A DNA stretch of 64,000 nt from Buddleja alternifolia. Lineage: Eukaryota > Streptophyta > Magnoliopsida > Lamiales > Scrophulariaceae. Below are positions 10,747 through 22,220 of this stretch, in pieces. The notes under the pieces were generated by a model, which was not told the origin of the DNA, ran no database searches, and saw only the letters and a list, made by a program, of their open reading frames with translations. Where the stretch lies: positions 19,721,134-19,785,133 of the forward strand of contig CM033401.1 in the NCBI GenBank assembly GCA_019426215.1, written 5' to 3'. Position 1 is the first letter of the stretch. Each line of letters opens with the position of its first letter. The position numbers and the translations under genes were made by a program.

Positions 10747-11131
10747 GTTGATGGTTCAAGGAATTAATTAATTCCAAACCCATCATCTCATTTAAATACA
10801 CAATATTGTGATTAGCTTAATACACAAGTCAACTTAACAACAAGAGAAGAGAAAAAATTCGTCTCCTCTTCCCTCATAAGCATCAGCCTCAACTGAGCCA
10901 AAGAAGGAGGATTTTTCTTCAACTTTATTTCTAGCATGATTTCTAGAGGTAGGAACTCGGACTTGCTGTTGTCGTTGTAGATCAAGAATTCTATTTATTC
11001 TATGAGGTTAGATTTTAGTTGTAATTTGATTTACATATGCTTTTATGAAAAATTATTAAACCCCAAAAGTGATACGATTGTGAAGCCGGATACGTTTTAT
11101 TTTTCGTAGTACACAGCCAGGATCCACAACA
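10747..11131 (+). repeat. Family B Copia-like LTR, right piece
   Basis: This continues the LTR interrupted at 2896. It ends 'gatccacaaca' and is followed at once by a tRNA-Met-type primer site, which fixes the LTR end and its plus orientation. Confidence 0.6.
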
Positions 11132-11132
11132 G

Positions 11133-11145
11133 TGGTAACAGAGCC
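11133..11145 (+). other. tRNA-Met primer-binding site, one base changed
   Basis: TGGTAACAGAGCC differs by one base from TGGTATCAGAGCC, the complement of plant initiator tRNA-Met used by Copia elements. It lies one base after the LTR end. Only about 160 bases of internal sequence follow before another family B LTR, so the element has lost its coding part. Confidence 0.7.
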
Positions 11146-11308
11146 AACTTTATGCCATTTAATGATTGATTCATCATGAAATTTTTTATTGGATTATAGT
11201 TTTCATGCGTAGATTTAATTTTTGGAATATTAAATATGAGTTGTTAGACAATTTTATAATTTATTTTTTTGAAAATAAATCGATTTTAAATATTGTATTT
11301 AAATTAAT

Positions 11309-12600
11309 GCAGTTAGGTGTGTGCCCTCGATGCGAACGAGGAAATAGATTATATAGGGCACTTCATTATGTTGTACAAATGTTTTATTCTATTTGATAGA
11401 AAGGCAATTATCCTTTTGTTCACATAAATCTATATGGCATTAACAAGTATTGAACAAGCAGTCCCTGTGTATCAAGGAGGAATTTCCACTCCTTATGGAA
11501 TAAGGATATGACACTGAAAGAGTTTAGTACTTGATCACTTAAAGGGGTTCACAAATCGAGGAATCTTAATTGGGCATTAAGATTCGACTTATATGACACA
11601 TGCTCTGACAAGAAGTGTCAGTCGAACACTATTAGATAGTGAGAACTTGTGCCATAGATATAACAATGGAATTGAAATATTCGAACTTGACTAGTAGTAA
11701 TCCAATCACATGTGTATTTACTCGGTGACTGTCAATGATTGGATTACTATTCATAATAGTATGTGTAAGTTTTAAACCTGAGGGGTCACGATCAGTGTGT
11801 TTGTAGCATTGGATCTGTTATAAGAGTAGTTAGACCTGATTCACCCGTTGGTGGGGTCGACCTCAAAGTGCGATCTCCATGAGCCAAGTAGCAGTTGTGA
11901 GGTGATTGCCAAGATGAGATTCACTATCTCGATAGTAAACGAGAATGTATCATGTGCGATCATGGGTAAATGAAATGACAAGTCTTTGGCCAAAGCAAAT
12001 AAACTAACTCGTGTGGAACATGGAGGGTAGTTTGGTAATTTCATCTTACTATGATCTATTTCACAATATCGAGCCTTGTGCGTTTAACATATTTCATGAC
12101 TCTCACTTGATCGGGATATGTCAGTGAAGGACTTATACGCATATGGTATTTATGATCTAGAGGTTCATAATGACACAATCATTTCGTACTCGATTAGGCT
12201 ACAATGTGAGTCCGCGGGACTGGCTAGGTGACACCCACATCCTTTGGTATCCTCCCATTGCCAGTGAGAAATCTAGAGAGTCGCGCTATAAGAAATATGC
12301 GGGATATCTTTATGCATTCGTTGTAAGGGCATTTTGATAATTTGTCATAGATGGACGAATTAAATAAAAGGACGAATTGATTTAATTAATTGTTTAATTA
12401 TATTAAATGATAATTAATTAAATCAATAATTCAAGTATTAAACTAATTAGATTAATTGATTATTTGAATTTAAAAGAATTGATTAATTAATTGATTAGAT
12501 TAACTAATTAAAAGATCAATTAAGTTTACTAGGCCAATTTAGTGCATCTGGGTCGCCCACTATAGGCCTTAGGGTTTTAGGATTTATTTAATCCTCAAAC
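11309..12600 (+). repeat. Second family B Copia-like LTR, plus strand
   Basis: The start region 'agttaggtgtgtgccctcga' matches the TGTTAG...GCCCTC starts of other family B LTRs. The body is homologous to 1780-2760, including GAGAGTCGCGCT near 12276. Where it ends is not clear; similarity fades after about 12550. With 1750-2896 and 10747-11131 it forms a pair in direct orientation with almost no internal region. Confidence 0.55.
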
Positions 12601-13493
12601 TCCTATGTTAAAGATTCAAGGATTAATTCATTTGGTCTCTCACCCTTTACCCTAATTCCAAATTGGTCCCTATGTTTTTAATCTGTCTCACTTTAATCCA
12701 TGTGGTTTTTTAATTTGTTTCAGTTTAATCCTTGTGGCAATAGTAGTCCTTACTTAACATCTTAACTTTTAGCAATAGTGGTCTTACTACACAATATGAG
12801 TAAAACAGGCCCAACATGCTTCCGAAATAAATTAAACTCTCATAAATTCATACCTTTGTTTGACCGCTTTATTCCCGGGTATCCCAAGTCCTCGGTTTTA
12901 TGGATGTGATCCAACCACACAACCGCAGTAGATGGTTCGCAGGCACTTAGTTCCTTCAGCAATAGACAGCACAGCCCTAATTCATTTTCTACCTTAGCCT
13001 CTCATATTAGAAGACTAAACTCTTTTGGGGAAGTCCCCATAAACTTGTAAAGAAAATTTATAAAATATTTTACAAGAATTTTCTTTCTAAGATTTTTGGT
13101 TATTTGTTAAAGAGTACGAGAGGATTTTTTTTTTTTAATGCCCTTTCTTCTGCTTCTTCTTTCCTTCTTATAGCCTTCCCCGAACTTCGAATGCAGATTC
13201 CAAACTTGTGTAATATCTGCTGACGTCATTGCATACGTATCTTCTTGTCCTTTTCCACAACTGTCTTTCATTATTTGTTAGTCACGTTCTGCAGCTGTCA
13301 TCTTTTTCTTTTTCTTTGTCTTCCAGTATTGTCGTCTTTTATTTTTCTTTTCTTTGTCTGCCAGTAGTGTCGGCCACTTGCTTTTGTAGGTAATTTACAT
13401 GAATTACCTTCTACTTGTACCTATTACATTTATTACAATGTAAAAATATAATATAATGGAGTCTAATTTAAACTCGTTTACATTTTAATCTTT
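12601..13493. other. Interval without a gene; may include pararetrovirus 3' non-coding sequence
   Basis: 12620-12800 consists of 'ttggtccctatgttt' style phrases common in plant LTR-derived sequence. From about 13100 to 13490 the DNA is AT- and T-rich. Lying downstream of the pararetrovirus TAV-like region on the minus strand, part of it could be the viral intergenic region. No motif decides this. Confidence 0.4.
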
Positions 13494-14870
13494 TTACCAA
13501 GATTTGTGAAAACCCCTCGGGTATGTTTTCCTTTTGCCCTGGTCCTGTTCAGGTTCAGGTTTCTTTTTTGTAACCTTGATTCTAGTTCTGAATAAGGGTT
13601 TTTCTTGAAATTCACAACTCGGGCATATATGATTATGCCATTGATCCACATGCATCATGTTGCGTGCTTTTCTCCTGGAATTATCAGTTGCTGGTAATTT
13701 GTTCGTCCATATGAGTGTTCGTTTTTGCTCGAACAATTTTTCTACTTACTCAGTACTCTTACCTGTCATTGAATTTAACAGGAATGATGCATTTACTTTA
13801 TTTGAGAAAATTGTAAATGGATATTTAACCTTGTCCATCTCGGTGAGACAGACCTAAAATCTTCATGCTCTTCTAGTGGAGATTTCATCTTCATTAATAG
13901 CCACCACTAAAGGGGCTGCTCTTGCTTCGACTTTGACCCTGTTATAAGCCGCTATGTCTGGTCTCTGTAGTTTGATGAAGTGAAACACTGGATGAGACCC
14001 TTTTCCTGCTAGTTCTGGAGCCACTGAAATGAATTTTAGCTCCAAAATGTCTACTCATTTTAGATGCGGATTTTTTTGCCATAAATCATACACGCTCAGC
14101 TAGTCTATTCTGGAAGTGTGGATATTTTTAGAAAACCTGGTGCAGTATTATGGATTAATGCCAAGGCACCAAAATCATACCATTCTCGGACCTCGTCAGG
14201 ATTAGACCCTCGAGCATCCAAACTCTATTATATCTCCCTGATGTTTCAATCAAGGATTTGGCTAGATTAATTCCCTTTCTGGAGATAAGTTTCTCCCATG
14301 ATTTTTGATAAACCTGGCAAAAGGAATTTGAATCATTAGTATTAACCTTAGAGGTGCTTATCTGTAGCCTAAGGTTCGTCTTTCCCTCTTTTACCCTGAG
14401 ATTCTGGGTTGACTTGAATCAATTGGAGTTTGCACTTCCGATTATTCAATTATTTCCTTTTCAACAGAGTCTGGTGTAGGACTTGTGCAAGCAGCATTTG
14501 AATCTACTGCTCCAGGTATAGAGGCACGTTCTGTAAACACAAGTTTGGAGTCCTGTCCTCGTAATTCTTGAGTCATCACTGAAGATGATGCTTTCTGAAT
14601 TTGTTCTTGTTGGGTATCCCATAACGTAGTCATGGCATACCTTGAACCCCTAATTGTTGTTTGGACAGTGCCTAAATCAGTTCGTTTTATTTAGCCAGCT
14701 GCCTCAGCATTAACTGATAGCTGCCCAAACTTTTTCTCAAGTTCCTCAATATTTTTCCTGAGATGCCTGTATCTTGTGATGATGGAATTCGCCTCAGATA
14801 CTTCCATCTCTTGTTGGGAAATCTGCAAGAATATTCTCATGAGATTTACAATAATAATGTCAAAACAATA
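13494..14870 (-). pseudogene. TAV-like (inclusion body / translation transactivator) region of the pararetrovirus
   Basis: After the RNase H region the minus strand holds a series of open pieces broken by stops: about 14633-14442, 14045-13863 and 13736-13494. In this family the position downstream of RT/RNase H is that of TAV, which lets polycistronic viral RNA be translated and forms inclusion bodies. A start of coiled-coil character ('HLRKNIEELEKKFGQL', near 14770), a piece with AYNRVKVEARAAPL and a Cys-rich HICPSCEFQEKP near the end followed by a basic tail are visible. I assign it by position; the sequence itself is only weakly recognisable. Confidence 0.5.
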
Positions 14871-14879
14871 GTATTGATA

Positions 14880-16530
14880 TTTAGCTTGCCATTTAATAAT
14901 ACGTGCTTTCTCAATCTTTGATTCAAGTTTATTTTTTAAGAAAGCCTTAACATTCGTATTATCAACTTTTAATGTGAATTCTTTGGCTAATGAAAATAAA
15001 GGCCAATTTTTAAATGCCTTCCAAACTGCAAAGAATTCTTTCTCGTTTATATGCTAAAGTTTGACTTGTTGTTCAGCAAACAACCCTCATGTATATCTAC
15101 AAGGTTCTTCACCCGTAGTGGTTTTCTTCATGAGCACTACTGCCCACCTATAATCATTGGCATCTGTATAGACTATCAAATCATCATCGTCTTGTGGTAT
15201 TGCGAGTTTAGGCAAGTTATTGCAAACTTGTTTCAACTCACGAACCCTTTGAGTGTGAATTTCTTGCCACTTCCATTTTGAAATTTCGGTATCTTTTAAG
15301 AGTGGTCGGAAATCCTTCCTGTATCTTGCAAGGTCTTTAATGAAGATACCTGGAAAGTTAACAACTCCCAAGAAGCTCTGAAGCTGTTTTTTATCTTTTA
15401 GAACATCAGGAAAATTACAGATTTTTTTCACAATATGTTCTTGTAACTCAATACCTGTTTCATCAATAAGGATTCCAAGAAATTCTATCCTATTGACTCC
15501 AATTATTGCTTTCTTTTCAGATGGCGCTAAGCATACATCAGAAAATATCTAAAGATGTTTAATATGTTCATTCATATTCTTTTATGCAATCAGAATGTCC
15601 TCTATGTAGACAAACATGAATTCAAAATAATCTTTAAACAAATTATCCATTTTTCTTTGGTATATCTGGGGTGCATTCGCAAGACCCATTGGAAGTACAT
15701 TCCAGATATACTGACCTTGTGGAGTGGAGAATATAGTATATTTTCTAGACTCATTTTCCATCTTAATCTGATAAAATCCAGATTTACAATCAAATTTAGA
15801 AAACACTTTATCATTTTTAATGCAATTAATTAGGTGTTCTATACTCGGAATATAGAAATCATCAAATTCAAGTATCTTATTGATCCCTTGATTGTTGATT
15901 ACTAATCCTGCTTTTTCTCTTTTTACTTCACCGGGATTTCTTACCAAAAAACCAGGGCTACTGTAGGAAGAGACTCCAAGGTCAATGAGTTTAAGATTTC
16001 TATGCTCTTTAATGATTTCTTGCATATCTTTTTTATCCAACATATTCATATGGATTGGCTTGTATCGAACATACTCATACTTACATTGTTCTTTTACCTT
16101 CAGAGTAGCTTCAATTTTTGTTCTGTCCCACCAAGCCAAAGGATTCTCATTGAAATTCCTCTAGATTAATCTTTTAATATGTTTAAGAGAAAGCTTACTT
16201 TCTTCGTCCATATTAAAGAAGAGCTTCTTTTCTTGTAAAGCATTTTTAAGAAGTTTAATTACTTCTTCGTTAAGAAGTTTAGTTCCTCTTTCAGAAGCTT
16301 CACCATATCCCTGTGGCCTAAAAGACAAAAGAGCTTTACCATATTTCCTTTTATCCTGCAATTTCGGATGATTTAATTTGGCGTCATCAAAATCACCATG
16401 TTGGCTGTGAAAATTTAATAGGCATGATTCGGTTAAATGCCTTTTCTCATCGCAAAACTTGTATCTCACTACCACAATTAGTAGTAAAAATCAACAAGTT
16501 TGTATGGTTATCTTGTACACATTTTGCAAA
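14880..16530 (-). pseudogene. Reverse transcriptase and RNase H of the pararetrovirus
   Basis: The minus-strand frame 16139-15582 is a clear RT: CKYEYVRYKPIHMN, SSYSSPGFLVRN, an FSKFDCKSGFYQIKM box (catalytic Asp) and VLPMGLANAPQIYQRKM. At the active site the motif reads YIED (15597-15608) where the family has Y-[IV]-D-D, and a stop follows four codons later. RNase H continues at 15431-15087 with FLGVVNFPGIFI and a VYTDAND box, then NEKEFFAVWKAF after another stop. Upstream, 16475-16161 is the protease-RT linker. The enzyme would copy viral RNA into DNA. Stops and the changed active site make it inactive. Confidence 0.88.
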
Positions 16531-16554
16531 AGTTTGGATAAAATCATTACCCAG

Positions 16555-18076
16555 TGTTAGGAAATTTCATGCTAGATGTTTTGATGATGACAAGATAGGA
16601 TTTTATGTTAGACCCCAAAATATAATGTAAGTTTATGTTTCATAGATCAATTGTGTATAAGCGTTTGAAAGAATGTAATTTTGTTTGGCTTGTAATTTTT
16701 ATCTTTGTAGATTTTAGACTCAGTATTAGATACGGAATCGCTAATAGAATTCTAGGTGAGCCAATTAGAGATGAAGTTGAAGATCAACGTCTGAAGTCAA
16801 AAGAAGATGAAGATTTATCCTTAGCGTCTGTCAAACGCTAAAAGAATATTTCAGGATTTATGGATCAAGCGATCAAAGCACTCTAGCGATCAGTATAATA
16901 TTCACCTGAAATAAATTCTCAAGCCATGAAAGACTTAAATGCAATCATTTAACGGATATTTATTTCAAACAGGAAATAAATTCAAATGCATTAAATGTCT
17001 GATAAGAGCATTAAATGTGATAAGCCAATATGACTTGTGGACAAGCCACCTTTTGACCAGACTGTCAGAACTTCAGAGTTTATAGCTACTCCCGTCCAAT
17101 CAGAACCAGCAGGAATTCAGGAATGTCAGAGAAAAGGTATAATCACACGCCGCGTGAAAGGCACACTCTCACATGTGTCCAACGGACAGATCCCAAGAAT
17201 TGCCTATAAATACCCCCTTCCAGCAAACCCTAAAAAAAATATAGAAACACAGAGAGATAGAGATATACGTACATGCACAAGAAAAACTTGCTGGAGAAAA
17301 AGCTTAGAAACTCCATAGCCAAAACCTTTCAAGCTTTTTACATACATTCCATACAGTCACAAATATCTCAAATATCTTCAAAAGAAGAAATCTAAACTCT
17401 AACTGAGATATTCCAAGTTGTTTGATCTTTCTAAAAACAAACAAACCCTTGTGATAAAACCCTCAACCTTTTATCTGAGGGAGAAAGTTGTTGAAACCCC
17501 TTACAGGCAGTATTTCTAAGTGAGAGAAGCTTGTGGAAGAAGATCTTCATTGGTGTTGATATCTGTGTGATCAAGGAGCCTAAGATCATTTTCACCTATT
17601 TACTTTCTTGTAGAAGATTCTGTGTGATTCTTTGATAATCATCTTAGTAAATTCCCTCCAAGTGAAAAAGAAGATGAAGGACATAGCTGAGATTACATCA
17701 CCCAGTGAACCTTATATATTGTGTGTCATTTACTTTGATTATTGTCTTGTTTTATGTTATTTTATCTATTCTGAAACAGACAAGTCAATCTGCTAAGCGA
17801 CTATTTAGCTAAGATGAACAGTAATAAAGCTTTAAAATCATTTCCGCTGTGCTAACCCTGATTAAGTTATCTAAGCGTTACCCTACTTTGGTAAATTGCT
17901 GAAATCACTAAGTCTAAGTTATTTTTACTAAAGCGTCTAACCCAAGCGCTCAGCTTTCTAAGCGTTCCAATCTTTAAAAGTGATACAAAAAATTTTGAAG
18001 TCGAACAAGATTTCAGGGTCTATTCAACCCCCCCCCCCCTCTTCTAGACCCTTTCGTATGCCACTTGGGACCACCA
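16555..18076 (+). repeat. 5' LTR of the family C Copia element
   Basis: This is a 1522-bp direct repeat of 29119-30632. In the first 245 bases I count about ten differences, so insertion is old enough for several percent divergence. 'GAATTGCCTATAAATACCCC' at about 17197-17216 is a good TATA box. A run of ten or more C near 18030 precedes the end. The frame 17037-17318 recurs in the other LTR and is not a gene. Confidence 0.92.
17205..17216 (+). promoter_or_regulatory. TATA box of the 5' LTR promoter
   Basis: CCTATAAATACC is a strong plant TATA box; the same sequence stands at about 29765-29776 in the other LTR. Transcription would start some 30 bases downstream. Confidence 0.7.
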
Positions 18077-18078
18077 AA

Positions 18079-18090
18079 TGGTATCAGAGC
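18079..18090 (+). other. tRNA-Met primer-binding site of the Copia element
   Basis: TGGTATCAGAGC, complementary to the 3' end of plant initiator tRNA-Met, lies two bases after the 5' LTR. Confidence 0.92.
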
Positions 18091-18193
18091 GGTTGAAGTA
18101 GAAACCTAAGTGTTTCCAAGCGTAACTGCTTGTTTAGATCCATCTTTCTAAAACTTAGTCGTTTTAAAACTCTCTCTCTCAAAACATCTCATT

Positions 18194-19370
18194 ATGGCTT
18201 TTAACAAAATGCCTAAGATGGTAGAGTCAAACTATGATTCTTGGAAACTTAGAGCATTCGCGTATTTATGTTCTTGCAATAATAAAATGTGTGATGTAAT
18301 TTCAGATGGCCCCATTAAGATCATGAAGGTGATAACTTGAGCACCTGGAGCTGATGAAGCCACCCTAGATGGATATGTCGAGAAACCTAAGTTAGAATGG
18401 ACGCCTGATGATCGAAAAAGAGCAAATTTAGATAATGTTGGAGGAAGTACACTTTACTCAGCGTTAGGAGACAATGATGCATTATTCAACAAGATCAAGC
18501 AATGTAAAACTTCCAAAGAAATATGGGATAAGTTGGCTATAGTGTGTGAAGGCTCAGCACAGATAAAGGAGAATAAGCTCTCCATAGCCATGCAAAAGAT
18601 TTGAACATTTCAAGATGCAGCCCAACAAGACGCTAGAACAATTGGACGCAAGGTTTACTATGCTCATTACAGAGTTAACGTCATTGGATAAAGAGTTGAC
18701 CAACAAGGAAATGGTCAATAAGATTTTTAGAATACTTCCAAGCAAGTATTTTATCAAGACTGTTGCTATGAGAGAATCTCAGACATTGGAGACCCTTACT
18801 CCAGAACATGTGTTCTCAGAATTAAAGGCATTTGAATTTGAATTGGGTGAAGTCAGCGACACATCGACTTCAGCGACTAAATCAGAAGCACTAATCGCTA
18901 CCACCAAAAGCAAGGGTAAAGCGATTAGTGAGGAGAAATCAATAAAGTCCAATGAGGAAAAAGAGATGGCTTTATTGGTCAAGAAATTCAAGAAATTTCT
19001 AAGATATGAAAAGAGAAATCCTATTGGACAAACTTCATTTCAAACCCCTCCCCCTGCACCAGCAACTCAGTATCAAGCGCCAGTGTACTCAGCACCTCAA
19101 CCAATAGCGCCAGTTCTTTACCAAGCGCTTACAACTCCTACTCAGAATCTCTCAGCGCCAGTCATTTCCAAGCGATTAACCACTGAACAGAAAATGAAAA
19201 CTAATTTATGTTATAATTGCAGGAAACCAGAGCACTACCAGGTAAATTGCCCTTATCCAAATGTGTCTAAGCCCATAAGGCAAGACTATGCGGATAGAAA
19301 CCAATTCAGGAGCAACCTTCGTCAACAAGGTTTACTAGCGGAATCTGAACCATTCTTCGCACCTGAATAG
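18194..19370 (+). pseudogene. Copia gag with CCHC knuckle, frameshifted
   Basis: Start ATG 18194 gives MAFNKMPKMVESNYDSWKLR, the usual gag opening with a conserved YDxWK. An in-frame stop occurs after about 50 codons (near 18339) and a frame change near 18600; the long open part is 18615-19370. This holds the UBN2-type gag core (EQLDARFTMLITEL, LPSKYFIKTVAMRESQTLETLT) and the knuckle CYNCRKPEHYQVNC (CX2CX4HX4C). The protein would assemble particles around the element RNA. Not functional as it stands. Confidence 0.88.
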
Positions 19371-19428
19371 GATTTGGAATCATCAGATGAAAGTAGTGAT
19401 GATTAATTAACCAACAAACGAATCAGCG

Positions 19429-20415
19429 TTGATTTGTCTTACGGCAAGAGATGATGAAGCGTCTGACGACTCGCTACCAGAGGTAACCACTGAATTGACT
19501 CATCCTCTTTCTTATGATGAATTACTTGACAAAGTTATTGAATATTATAAAGATTGTCAAGATGCCGCCAAAATATATCAAAATGATCTCTCTATTATCT
19601 CATCACTCACAAGAGATAAAGTAACTCTCAAAGCAGAGTTGAAAGTTCAGCAACAATGCATTGAGAAGAACCAATCACTTAAGGGTGAGATTAGTCAATT
19701 GAAAAGCGATCTTGATATAATAGTCAAGAGAGAAGCTGATCTGATCGCTGACTTGCCAAATCAGAGCAGCTCATCTCATCATTATCTAAAGCTTCAAGAA
19801 AATTTGGATAATGTGAGTGAGGTAACAAAAATGTTTGGTGAAAAGACTGGTTTAGGATGCAATAAATTCGGTAAACAATCAAATAAATCTAATGTTACGG
19901 CGAACAACAAAGGAAATGGTGTTTTCTTTGTTGAGAAAGGTTCACAAAGACAAACGCTAAATGAACCAAGCGGCAATGGTACGAGGCCAAATGAAAAAGC
20001 CAAAGCTAACTCAGGCAAGCGAAAGGCGAAAGCCAACGATTCACAAAGACGGGTTCATCCAAACGCTCAAAAGGTTAAGGATAAACCTGACCACTGTGAA
20101 TCAAGCGCTAAGCGTCCAGCACCAAAAGTGCACCCTAAGCCAGTGCCAAGGAAATACCAGCGTCAATATCCACAACGATCTAGATCATATTATCGCTACT
20201 ATGATAACTATGATTACGACTACGATTATGATTACTATTATAATCAAGGATATTACTATACACCCCAAAAGCACACACAACACAATGTGAAACCCAAGAA
20301 GGCCAGTATTCCTACAATGAAGACTAGGCAAATATGGGTTCCTAAAGTTTTAATTCAAAACAAAGTCACTAACAATGAAGGACCCAAGACAACATGGGTA
20401 CCTAAGAAGAATTAG
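19429..20415 (+). pseudogene. Gag-pol linker of the Copia element: coiled coil and basic, Tyr/Asp-rich tail
   Basis: The 328-residue frame starts within a polyprotein; ICLTARDDE resembles the CLMA..DDE phrase that follows gag in this group. Residues about 55-115 form heptads (LKAELKVQQQCIEKNQSLKG), a probable coiled coil. Residues 160-245 are rich in Lys/Arg/Asn. Residues 255-285 are an almost pure Tyr/Asp tract (YDNYDYDYDYDYYYNQ). It ends with two IWVPK/TWVPK phrases typical just before the protease, then a stop at 20413. Confidence 0.75.
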
Positions 20416-20427
20416 AACTATCCTTTA

Positions 20428-20600
20428 ATGCAGGTACCTAGAGCCAACACCAATACTTCAGTTTGGTACATTGATAGTGGATCGTCAAGACACATGACTG
20501 GATCAAAGGATCTCTTGATCAACAATCATGCAACCAACGGTCCTCAAGTTATATTTGGTGATAACTCCAAAGGTAAAACCAAAGGTATAGATAGGGAAAC
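20428..20600 (+). pseudogene. Aspartic protease of the Copia element
   Basis: SVWYIDSGSSRHMTG holds the active-site Asp in DSGS (20473-20484), as in Copia proteases that cut the polyprotein. It continues with VIFGDNSKGKTKGI. The frame changes near 20600 where the next domain begins, so the chain is broken. Confidence 0.85.
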
Positions 20601-20603
20601 ATC

Positions 20604-22220
20604 ATGATCAGTGATGTATATTATGTTGAGGGTCTTAAGCATAATTTGTTAAGCATTAGTCAATTTTGTGATAAAGGCTTTGAAGTAAAATTCTCAAGCG
20701 ACTTCTGCTATGTTAATGACGCTAAGACTAAGTCTACTAAACTAAGAGGAAAAAGAACAAATAATGTTTATTTAGTGGATTGGGATTCTACAATTGATAA
20801 CAACCCCACATGCTTTGTTACTAAAAGTCAAAATGAATTGGGTTGGTTATGGCATAGAAAAATGAATCACCTCAACTTTAAGGCAATCTCTCAGTTAATA
20901 TCGCTAAATCTAGTAGAGGGATTACCTAGGGGTTCCTTTCAAAAGAATCGCTAATGTGATGCATGTCAAATGGGTAAACAAGTTAAATCATCCTTTAAGA
21001 AGAAACCATACCTATCTACTTCTAGAGTTCTTGAACTATTACATCTAGATTTGTTTGGTCCTATTCAAATCATGAGCGTTAGTGATAAAAACTACTCGCT
21101 AGTAATAGTTGATGATTTCTCTCGCTATACATGGGTAGAATTCCTAGCAACCAAAGATGAAACTAGTATCAAGCTCACATCGCTAATTCGTCAATTGCAA
21201 ACTTATAAAGATTTAAAAGTGACGAGAATTAGAAGTGATAGAGGAACTGAATTTACTAACCAATTTGTTGAGAAGTTTTGTATAGATTTTGGAATACTTC
21301 ATGAGTATTCTGCTCCTACAAAACCTCAACAGAATGGAGTTACCAAGCGACGGAACAGAACGCTTAAAGAAGCTGCCAGGACGATGCTTGCAGAGTCTAA
21401 GCTGCCTCAAAGGTTTTGGGTCGAAGCTATCAATACCGCTTGCTACACTCAGAACCGATGTATGATCAACAAGCAACATGAGAAGACTTCATATGAGTTT
21501 TGGAAGGGACGTAAGCCTAATGTTTCATATTTTTATGTATTTGGTTCAAAATGTTTCATTCATAACAATGGATCCCAAAGTCTAAAGACATTTGATCCTA
21601 AAGCGGATGAGGGAATCTTTCTAGGCTATGCCAAAAATGGAAAGAGTTTTCGCATCCTAAGTAAGATCAAATCGAAGGTTGAAGAATCCATTCATGTTGT
21701 CTTTGATGATGCTAACCAAGAACCGAGTAAGGTTAATCTTGATGATGTAGGAATTGAAGATCTTGCCCAACAAGCGTCACAAATCAATCTTGGTGATGAT
21801 AGTGATGACGAGGATGATGAGGTCTTCGTGCCTATTCCTAAAGTTACTCGTGCGGTTACAAATGATGATATTATCAGAATCGCTGATGATCATGAAGAGA
21901 ATGATCATCAAGAACAAAATAGAACTGTGAATGATGCAGCGACTGCGCCAGAGACAAATGAGGGTCAAGCGATTGATAATCAAGAATCTCTCAACCCGTT
22001 CCAACCCGACCGTAAATGGCTTAGAGACCATCCACCAGAGTTAGTAATTGGAGATATTGAAGCGCCTGTTAGAACTAGGTCCGCTACAATTAATGAGGCC
22101 ATGTTCGCAAGCTTCTTGTCTCAAATGGAACCAAAGAAAGTGGATGAAGCGCTCAGTGATTCAAGTTGGGTAGAAGCAATGCAAGAAGAGCTTAACCAAT
22201 TTGAGAGAAGCAAAGTTTAG
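20604..22220 (+). pseudogene. Integrase of the Copia element; catalytic Glu replaced by Lys
   Basis: 20604-20954 is the pre-integrase region (YYVEGLKHNLLSISQ, LWHRKMNHLN). A stop at 20952 cuts the HHCC zinc finger just before CDACQMGK. The frame 20970-22220 is the core: HLDLFGP (first Asp), RIRSDRGTEF (second Asp), then QQNGVTKRRNRT. Copia integrases have Glu in this last motif (NGVxERKNR), but codon 21345-21347 encodes Lys. LGYAKNGKSFRI marks the C-terminal part, and an acidic linker leads to RT. The frame ends at a stop (22218) in the KVxTLVP phrase of the RT start. Confidence 0.9.

Noticed and set aside
13494..16530. Two independent pararetrovirus insertions (13.5-16.5 and 34.3-37.9 kb)
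   Set aside because: The protease frame and the domain order continue across the Copia element, whose target duplication falls at the break, so one insertion explains both parts.
17037..17318. A 93-residue frame, repeated at 29598-29855
   Set aside because: It lies inside both LTRs of the Copia element, over the TATA box, and is not conserved as coding sequence.
18079..18090. tRNA gene pieces at TGGTATCAGAGC sites (also 11133, 31354, 37907, 56183)
   Set aside because: Only the 12-13 bases complementary to the tRNA 3' end are present, each placed next to an LTR or viral start: primer sites, not tRNA genes.
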